This document shows, piece after piece, positions 56,086 to 64,000 of a DNA stretch of 64,000 nt; within the stretch, counting starts at the first letter, position 1, and the number at the start of each line of letters is the position of its first letter. Made by a program: the position numbers and the translations under genes. The notes under the pieces were generated by a model, which worked only from the letters and a program-made list of their open reading frames with translations, did no database searches and was not told the origin of the DNA. This DNA comes from Russula earlei (lineage: Eukaryota > Basidiomycota > Agaricomycetes > Russulales > Russulaceae): assembly GCA_025769875.1 (NCBI GenBank), contig JAGFNK010000011.1:1-64000 (forward strand), in the 5' to 3' direction.

Positions 56086-59029
56086 ATGGCCACCGCCGTC
56101 AATTTTCATCCCATGGCTTCGAATCTACCTCTCGACTTTATGCCCATACACCACACACACTCCCGTTCAAACTCGGTCTCATCCTCTCCCAATTCTAGGC
56201 CCCAGTCTTCCCAGGGTGGGGTTTTGCGCATAGGACCGCTTTCTGCCGAGGACCTTTTTCGCGCTTCCTATCAACCTCGACCGAACCCCGACCCTCACGC
56301 ACGTAACACCTCTCATTCCTCGTCCTCTTACACCCTCCCCTCCGCCGATCTCGTTTCGCCCGCAGACTCTCCCCCTAACCACAACCTCACAAATCCCGCC
56401 CTGAAGAACCATATACGTGCCTCCCATATTCGGGCGAGGGCAGCTGCCTCTCCTTACCCCCGGGATGCAGACAGTGTCCACTCGTCATCCAGTGAGACCG
56501 AAGATCCCCACCATGTTCCTTTCCACAGCCTCTCCCGCAGATTATCCCTCCATGTTCGCCGGTGCCCCCCTCGTTTCGAGCCAGGACACTGTTCATGCCA
56601 CCGGCGCATTTGGGCGGATGACTCTCAGCCCTGACCATACACTCGAGAAGCTCGCTGCCAACGTTCGCGCCGCCACGACTACGAGCGCATCAGACCGGGC
56701 TAAACAGATCTTTGTTCAGGCTTGGTGAGTGAGCCCTCTAACACTGCTCGTCCCAACTAGATCCGGATCTGTTACAGGTTGACGGCCAACTATGCACCAT
56801 ACCCTGATGGCAATGTTCCTCGCCAAGGATTGTATTTCTCTTACCGAAGAGTTTGCGATCAATATGGGATCCCTCACATCAACACCGCCACGCTGGGCAA
56901 GGCCATCAGGCTCTGCTTTCCCACGATCAAAACGCGGCGCTTGGGTGTGAGAGGCAATAGCAAATATCATTGTGTGCCCATCATTTGTTGATAGCGTGTC
57001 ATAGCACTGACCTGCCGTACAGATTGCGGCATTCGCCCCGCCACCTCTGCCGAGGCCGAGTGGTTGCAAGATTACATCAGGAAATCGAACAACACAGCTG
57101 CACAGCAATCTGTGAATGCGGCTCGTCTCGCTAGCGAACAAGCTGAGGCATCGCTACGAGGAGAGGAACGTTCCGATGAAGACGAAGAAGAGGACTCAGA
57201 GGGTGCAAGTTCCGGTAATGTGTCGAAGCGAAACTCACTTGCGTTGAACAACGGGTTGAAGAGCCCGATCCTGTACTCTGAGGACCTCGTGGAGAAGACG
57301 CCCACGGCTGCCACCATCCTGGCCCAAGCCCAAGCAGCCCCCAGGGCTGGTTCTTTTCCGCCACAGGCCCCGATAAGGCGGCACCCGGGCCCAGACGGTG
57401 CGGTACCAATGCAGTCTCACCCCCAGTCGACGGTCGCATCCGGCTCTTATCCATCTTCCCAACAATCTTCGTCCGTCCGCCAAATGCCCCACTTTCCGTC
57501 CATTGAAGAGGCTCTTGGTTCCAGTTCTTCTGCATCAGCACACAGCGTAGCTGCTCGTGAGTTATGGGGTTGGTTCATAGATCACTTGGATGCCTTGCTG
57601 GACAGCGTCCGCTTTTTCCGTTTCGATCAGTTTGAGATGCATATCCGATCTTTTTGGACTAATCTGAGTGGCAATCATCGCGAGGTCGCTCATGCTCCGG
57701 CGATCGCTGGTTTGATGGCAAAGGGTGACGCAATTGTCTATGACGTGCGCCTCCATCAACAGGTTTATTGTCGCTTGATTATATGCTGACATGAGTGATC
57801 AGGAAATCCTGGAACAATTACGCTCACAATTGCTCTCGTCGATTCCGGCGGCCTCGTTGGGGAATTTACGTCAGCTGGCAGACAAGATGGAAAAAATTTT
57901 GCTTGTGTCCCTTGAAAACTACGGAAATACATTTGTAGAACCCAAAGTCGAGCTGGGCGCACGCTTTGGCCATCTTGTCTGTAAGTTGCATGCATTGTTA
58001 CCAGATTCGTTCTTGATTGTTGATATCTGCCAGTGCGATTCCTCGACATTTACCAGGTCACTCAGGCTTTGAACACTGTCCTAACCAATCAAAAGCAGCT
58101 TGCGGAGATGCGCCGTTCGTGGGAAAAGATTGACTTCGAATCTGTTAGGAATCAATCGGCCCTCGTCTGCAATTGCCGACACGAAGACCTCATTCAACTG
58201 TTGGAGGTTGAATTTCGAGGTTTGATGGATGGTCTTGCTAAAAGCGCGGAGCCTGTGCGAGATGTAATGGCGTGGGCGGACAAGTGCTGCGAGCGGCTGA
58301 TGAGTGCCGGCTCGGGTGCAGATGATAGAGGCACAATGAGCTCGCGAAGTGTCCTGATTCGATGGGGATATGTGACGAGCCAGGTCATGAGGGATCTCGT
58401 ACGCCTCACGTTTCCACCGTCAATTTTAACTGACATCCGATTTTGTAGACGATTCGCAGTGATCCGACCTTCGGTGCATACCAAATCTTAAAACTGTTTT
58501 TGGAGTGAGTTTTAAGCTGGGCTCTCCGGCCATTTTTGACTTGTCTGCTCGTTCTGACAGTGACTGGATTGCGTTGAACGTCCTGCGACATGTCGCGCTC
58601 TCGACAACCTCTGTTGCTGCTTCTGTTGAACCCGTCATGCAGCAGCATTTCATCACGCTCTCTCCGATGATCGGGCAGGACTCTTTCGGCAGCAATCAGC
58701 CGGCTCATCTTATGAGCCATACACCAACGACGTCGAGCATGCTCGCAGCGTTGCAGCAAGAACCATACCCCTCCGGCCCGCTCGATCCGTCTTCGACAAG
58801 CTTTGCACCCGACAACTACGGCCTGCCTCCCTTCATGGACACTACGGGAGCGCAGGACGATACCCTTGGGGCTGTGCACCCCGGAGGCTTGTCATTTCCT
58901 GACTATGTGACCTCCTCGGGAAGCACCTTCGATGTCACATTCACTCCACAGGACCTAGGTATCAGTGCAGGCGGCCCTACGAGCGGAGAACAGGGATCAG
59001 AGGGAGAGATCGTTAAAACCGAAGGCTGA
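56086..59029 (+). CDS. RFX-family transcription factor
   Basis: The start MATAVNFHPMASNLPLDF is at 56086, followed by a long Ser/Pro-rich leader. A short intron (GTGAGACC...CCACAG) explains the frame change near 56500 and joins to SPADYPSMFAGAPLVSS. The RFX winged-helix DNA-binding domain follows: QIFVQAW-LTANYAPYPDGNV, RQGLYFSYRRVCDQYGIPHI, TATLGKAIRLCFPTIKTRRL and GVRGNSKYHC-GIRP. After an acidic Ser/Gln linker comes the RFX dimer/BCD region (SQLLSSIPAASLGNLRQLAD, QVTQALNTVLTNQKQL, FESVRNQSALVCNCRHEDL). The tail is S/T/P-rich and acidic. The stop is at 59027-59029. Fungal RFX proteins (yeast Crt1/Rfx1) control DNA-damage genes such as ribonucleotide reductase. Targets here are inferred only. 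Confidence 0.92.
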
Positions 59030-60422
59030 GTCATCGTCCCTTGTCTCGCACGCCAGGTGGAACCATTCAAAGCCACGTTTTTGCCATGAATTCTCGTTGG
59101 GATTCCCTTATAATACCAGTCTTGCCCGTCGAGTCGAGCTGAGTGTGATCTGGGCCATAGTACTACCGTTCGTATTTGCTACTCTCATCTTTGTTTAGTA
59201 TTTATATCTCCCGTCGCCGTGCTTTGTATCCTCAAATTTACCACTTTGTCTCTCCTTTATCCGAGTCGAGTATGACACTACTTGGCTATAGCACTGCGAC
59301 GTGCGTCGTTATCGGTCCTGCCTCCTTCGCTACGACGAACTTTCCTTTTGCAGTACGTCAATTGACCTATACTGATTTTACGAACGCTGACCTTGATTCC
59401 GCCGTTCTGGAAACTGGCAGGTTTTGTTGAGAAATTATGTCGGATCGATTCGATAAAGGTATAGTCTGACCAACGGGACACCACTTCAGATACCCCCCTT
59501 GACTAGGAGACGTTCCCATGCTTTGCTTGGTCCATATGCATTCGAGAAGTTACTTATGCTGAGCCGCATCGCGCTCTACTACTATACTTGCCTTTTGCTC
59601 ACTTTCGATTAGGGGAGGTGTATGATAGAGTCAGTTGTTCATTCGACGCATCGCCGAATCCTAAAAATCCCAACTTGTTCTCATTGTAAACACACGCGCG
59701 CTGAAACCGCGAGCGACCCAGGCCTCTGATAGTGGCATGCTTCGTTGCCTTCGGAGGAGGCGGCGAGCCTCTGATTCGTCGGTGTGAAAAAAGAAAGGCC
59801 AAGATGGTAAGTTGGCCTCTGCTAGTTCTGACCGGGTATGTCGGGTCGCGATCCCTTCCCCGGGTTCTAAACTGAATGCCCCCCCCCCCCCCCCCCCATC
59901 TTCCTCGACCTTCACGTCTGACGACCGTTTCTATCCTCTGCCGCCTCGGGCGCCTCCATCCCGCTTTATAGATAGATGATTCTGATGGATCGTCGAACCC
60001 CTGGCGATACGTACTCGTTAAGACTAGTTACGTGTAGTTGCGGTCGCTGACCAAATGACAGCGTCTGTCGGTGGCGGATCGTATCTAGCGCTGAGTGGCG
60101 CACGTGGGGAGGGGGACAGCTCCATATGCGATCATGTATGACCGTAGGGCCAACGGAGGCCCATTAACGGTCGCCACGGAGCTCAGACTTTGCACGGCGA
60201 GTTGGCGAGCCGCGACATTTATTATGAAAAGTAGAATATGGATATCGATGGGTACCTGATATTAATGATGCCAAACATCCATGATGAAAAGGTGCGATCA
60301 ATCAACGTGCTGTAACGGGAATCAAAAAGGATGACGTTTTCAACACGCAAACTCGATGCCACCGCCGCAAGCAAGTTACTTACAATATGGCGTCGCACGT
60401 CCGGAGCGCTCAAAAGCCCACG
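59030..60422. other. 1.4-kb convergent intergenic with poly-C run
   Basis: RFX 3' end and BFR1 3' end. A run of about 19 C lies at 59879-59897. Open frames (59176-59430 plus; 59661-59915 minus) show no family features. I checked for tRNA-like T-loops and saw none. Confidence 0.35.
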
Positions 60423-62170
60423 TCATGATACCTCCGTCTCCTGCAGCGCCTCAGCCTTTCCCGCTTCAGCATCCGGCAACGTCGTCGTCGGTTCATCAGT
60501 CGTCTGAAGTTTCGGGGAGCGATCCGGCGCCTCTGCCGAACCCTTATCGAGAAACTCTTCCAGCAACGGAGTGCTGTCCGCTTTGCCTTTCATGAGGAGG
60601 CGCTGAATCTCGGCTTCGGCCTTTGCAATCGCCTCGGCTGTCGTGCGGGCTTGATTCGCCTCGAACCAGGCCTTTTTCGTCTTCAGGTCCTCGACCACAC
60701 GAGACACGTCGGCTTGGGAGGAGGGCGGGGGAATAGACAATGAGAGGAGGGCGGAGAGCGTGCCATACGGGACGTTGCGGTTGGATGAACTTGTTGTCAC
60801 CTCGGCGTTATCGGTACCACCAACCTTGGGGCCTTTCTTACCCTTGGTCTTGCCTTTCCCACCAACGAAGTAAGTCTCCTCATCCTTCCCCTTCTTCTTG
60901 CGCTGAACAAAGTTGTCTGGAGCCGCTTCTACCTGCCTGATATCTAACTTCGGCTCCGTCGAATCTTCCTTCGCACTCGATACGACCGCCGTCGTCGACT
61001 TGCCGGAAAAGTAGTCAATCAGTATTTGACAGTCCTCGATCTGCACCTGGAACGCAGGCTGAGATGCCTGTTCCCGCAGTTGGAGCGCGCGAGCTTTCCG
61101 CTTCTCTTCCTCCTCGGCCTCCTTCTGCAGGCGCCGCTGTTCAGCGCGCCGTGCCCGGTCCTCGTTAAGTTTTGCATAGTACCGGTCGTTGGCCTCCCGG
61201 AAACGCGAGGTCGACTCGCGTCGCTCAGCGAAGAAGGCGTCGATCTGTTGTTGCAGCGAGCTTCGCTCTTCGAACAGCTGCGAACGGTTCGCGTAAAGCT
61301 CATCTTCTTCCTTCTTGATCTCGTCCAACTCGGCCTTGATGGTGTCGTAGCCGCTCAGAGACCGCCTTCGCCTCGGGATCATCGAAGCTGCTTTCTGAGG
61401 TCTTCCACGACCGCAGCGCTCCGCACCAATCGCATCGGATTCGGCTTGGAAGTTCCTCCACCGTCTTGCGGATGCGCTTGGTGTGGACTGATCTCCTGAA
61501 GCGCCCGCTTCTCCTCCGCAATCTTCAGAGAGCCGGAATCCACCTGCCTCTCGAGCTTTCTAAATAAATAAAAAAGCCACGTGCTAAGGGAATGCTCATA
61601 GAGGGATAGAGCAAACGTACCTGATGTGTGCGTCCACGTCCTCGACCGTTCTGAACTCCGTTTTGCTTCGGGAAGCCTGAAGGTCCTTCACCTAGCAAAG
61701 CATCGGTGATGTGAGAGTGAATGAGGAAAAGCCGTGCCCACCCTCTTTTGAATCGCGTCCTGGCGTGTCTTTAGTTGTTCGAAGATTTTGTTACGAGATG
61801 TCTTGTTGCCCGACTGCTGGGAACGCAACTCGTCTAGCTGAGCACGAAGAGCGTTTCGTTTCTCGTTTCCTGAGCCTCCTTTGGTGGCTAGAGATATTTT
61901 CTCCTTCACGGCGGTCTAGGCAGACGTTTCGATTATGACTACGAGGAAAGCAGACGCGAGACGCGACGTACCAATTTGTCTTGCAGTAGGTCGATCTCTG
62001 CCTTTATTCTTTCCTGCTCAGCGTCATACTCTGCTTTGTCTGGCTTGCCTGGGGTTTGGACTGGAGCTTTCGCTGGCGCGCTTGGCGCGGGAGCAGAGAA
62101 TGTCCGTGGCAGTAGAGCCTTTGGTCTTTTTGGTGCCGTTGGCAGCAGACTTGGTTTTTGGTGCGGACAT
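60423..62170 (-). CDS. BFR1: BFR1 coiled-coil mRNP protein, with six frameshifts
   Basis: Bfr1 binds mRNPs and polysomes at the ER. It begins MSAPKTKSAANGTKKTKG (62170), then SAPAPSAPAKAPVQTPGKPD, EYDAEQERIKAEIDLLQDKL, TAVKEKISLATKG, LRAQLDELRSQQSGNKTSRN, TVEDVDAHIRKLERQVDSGS and AEEKRALQEIS. After these come TKRIRKTVEE, FQAESDAIGAER, AVVEDLRKQL, DDPEAKAVSER and YDTIKAELDEIKKEEDELYA. The rest is one open frame to 60423, ending in an Ala/Glu/Thr-rich tail. Each of the five blocks from ALQEIS to YDTIKAEL needs a frame change caused by one extra base (61485, 61452, 61415, 61384, 61350). A sixth is at 62098. All protein text is present in order, so the gene looks intact apart from these bases. 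Confidence 0.85.
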
Positions 62171-62351
62171 GGAGATGAAGCAGGAAAGGTTAAGTTGGTT
62201 CAGCCGATAAGATCCGCGAGGGAGAAGTATGTCGTGTTCGTTACTCGGTAAGACGTGTTCAGAAAAGAAAACACAGACTCGTGAGAATGACGGGTCCCTT
62301 GCACCGCATTCCCAAATGTTTATTACGTCCGATTCAAGTGATGACGACCAA

Positions 62352-63075
62352 CTAAAATACAACGCGTTGGTCAAGCTTAGAGACCTCCTTATAACAGTCA
62401 TCATAAAGCTCCTTGTACTCCCTCTTCTCATCGTCTCCTACCTTATCCTTACTCCCTCGTTTCGAATCCGGGCAAATCATCACGCAGCTTGTTGGTCGTT
62501 TGGTGGAACTTGCATGGCCCAATTCTTCTTTCGATGGGACGAAAATATATGGTATTTGTGATTCCTCACTCATAATGGGGAGGTGTGAGATGATGTCGAT
62601 TGGTGTGATGTCCGCTGCGAGGACCAGTAGTCTGTTGCGCGCGCTAGTCGGCAACGCTTCCACCAACAGACGAGTATCATTAGATAACATACCCTTTTTC
62701 CCCTTTGCGAATGGCTTTCGCGACTTCTTTAACGCCTCGCTTGACCTGACGGGCCTTTGAGGCTGTCAACGGTCATGAACAAGCTTGACCAAGAAATGTC
62801 ATTGTAATAGAAACTCACCACGTTTGATTGTTTTGTGAAGCTTTTTCAAAAGCTTTCTTTGGGCAAGAGGATGCGCTATTGGTGAGAGGTCCTCTACGGG
62901 AATCACAATTTCATGTTCTGCATCCTTCTTTGGCGACTTTGCTGGCTTGATCTTGAATTAATTTACCTTTCCGACGAGCATGGACGCTGCGCACCTTCAT
63001 TTCAACGTCCTCGGATCCTGCAGGGACAGCATCGGGCTGTTGTTTTTTCTTTTTCTCGGACTTGTCTTTGGCCAT
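62352..63075 (-). CDS. NHP2: H/ACA snoRNP protein NHP2
   Basis: Nhp2 is the L7Ae-family RNA-binding core of H/ACA snoRNPs that guide pseudouridylation and pre-rRNA cleavage in the nucleolus. The start MAKDKSEKKKKQQPDAVPAG is at 63075. Introns separate EDVEMK, then EIVIPVEDLSPIAHPLAQRK with LLKKLHKTIKR, and VKRGVKEVAKAIRKGEKG. The L7Ae core follows: RNRLLVLAADITPIDIISHL, PIMSEESQIPYIFVPSKEEL and SSTKRPTSCVMICPDSK. The tail is acidic/basic (DEKREYKELYDDCYKEV) and stops at 62352. The fold and the K-turn loop region match the family length. Confidence 0.9.
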
Positions 63076-64000
63076 GAGTCCGGAGTCAAGAGTTCAGTTC
63101 AGAAAGTTGTACATTCGGACGATGTCACGCAAGTCACGGGCGAGCGTTCTTAATTTGTACATACACTGAATACCATACAGAAACGACGAAACAGAAACGA
63201 ACTGGGTTTGCCTCGACAGCTCAAATGGACTAGCTTTAGCAATCGCTCGGTAACAGAGAGAACGTTCAGGACCATAACAGCATATCACGACGATTCTCAC
63301 AGGAGACATTATCCGAGCCTCCGACTGGAGTCGGGCGATCCGACGCACCGACACACTCTTTGCCATGGGTCGTGCACACCCAACAACAGTATACCAACGG
63401 GAACTTTGGCATGCATCGCATGGTACAAAGGCTGGGAGTCCAACGTCCTCACCCGTGCCATCTACCCGAATACATCGGCCAGGACGCACCTTTCCTCGCC
63501 TTATTGCTGGCAATAACATCAACTATTACCCTTCTCCACGAACGCCGTGAAATAGAGAGAGATATGTACCCCCTCAGCCCTTGACAAGAACTCGCCCGAC
63601 CGGTCCACACGCGCTGTCGAGATCACGCATGCCATCACAAAAATTCTAGACTCCTAATAGTCAGCTAAGCCCCACCGGCCAAAAGCTACCGCCCACTCCG
63701 TTTCGCGAGAAGCAGGTGCTGCCCATCATACAGAACAGAATTGCGACCTTCCCCCCGCTTCCATCCGATGATCACATTAGAAACGCTGCGCACGAGGATA
63801 CACTAAGCGGCCGTTTGATACACCCAACGAGGTAAATGCGTGGATTGCAGAAGGGTCCCAAGGGGCATGTTGGATGCCCCGGCGCAGCAGCATCTAGACT
63901 TTCGCTCTTTGTAGTGCCACATGGCCTAGAGTCACCGTCCAATCGTTCCAACAACAACTCCGTATTTCTCGCCCGATTTACCTCCCACGGGGAGACACTT
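63076..64000. other. Right edge, no recognised gene
   Basis: The 0.9-kb right end has open stretches on both strands (63094-63522 minus, 63208-63516 plus, 63772-63957 minus). None has a domain or clear splice structure. A gene could enter from beyond the window. Confidence 0.3.

Noticed and set aside
56500..56560. Frameshift in the RFX gene near 56500
   Set aside because: A short intron (GTGAGACC...TTCCACAG) with correct phase explains the frame change.
61350..62098. Programmed +1 frameshifting as the explanation of the BFR1 and G6PD insertions
   Set aside because: Each site has a different codon context and no stop codon or slippery motif is shared. Residual sequencing insertions are simpler.
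1..64000. CRISPR arrays, bacterial operons or ribosomal RNA
   Set aside because: No spaced direct-repeat arrays and no rRNA motifs were seen; gene structure is eukaryotic throughout.

Overview
This window looks like nuclear DNA of a filamentous basidiomycete, most likely an Agaricomycete (mushroom-forming fungus). The genes are compact and split by many 40-70 bp introns, several with visible branch sites (CTAAC/CTGAC). A DUF6535 membrane protein, a hAT transposase of the fungal BED-finger type and a Dicer also fit this group. I cannot name the order or genus.

Layout. Bases 1-9960 are a transposon graveyard. The 5' LTR of a retrotransposon starts at 23 and ends at 8540. A ~1.77 kb insertion that carries a broken copy of a RAD6-type ubiquitin-conjugating enzyme gene splits it. 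A 5.87 kb hAT element (2462-8330, 8-bp target duplication) splits it again, and that element is itself split by a 962-bp solo LTR of the same retrotransposon family (3964-4925, 5-bp target duplication). A decayed internal region of the outer retroelement follows (8541-9960).

From about 10.1 kb to 46.9 kb the window is dense with host genes, and 18 successive genes alternate strand without exception: IMP4 (+), aspartyl aminopeptidase (-), UTP12/WDR3 (+), DPBB protein (-), DUF6535 protein (+), LOA1-like acyltransferase (-), TVP38 (+), FAF1-like (-), four-TM protein (+), ankyrin-like (-), Dicer (+), COX8 (-), CCDC47-like (+), STB6-like (-), LONRF-like (+), glucose-6-phosphate dehydrogenase (-), THOC5-like (+), UBC8 (-). 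Neighbours share short head-to-head promoters (about 75-550 bp) and mostly short tail-to-tail 3' ends.

The last part (47-64 kb) holds three successive minus-strand MARVEL-like membrane protein genes, a possible very small gene, endopolyphosphatase PPN1, an RFX transcription factor, BFR1 and NHP2.

Themes. Three genes serve the small-subunit processome (IMP4, UTP12, probably FAF1) and NHP2 serves H/ACA snoRNPs. The Dicer lacks the N-terminal half of its helicase. At least four introns appear to use GC-AG borders. Four otherwise well-conserved genes carry single-base frameshifts. BFR1 has six and G6PD three, all single-base insertions, and several are spaced about 34 bp apart. Residual long-read sequencing error is the simplest explanation and should be excluded first.
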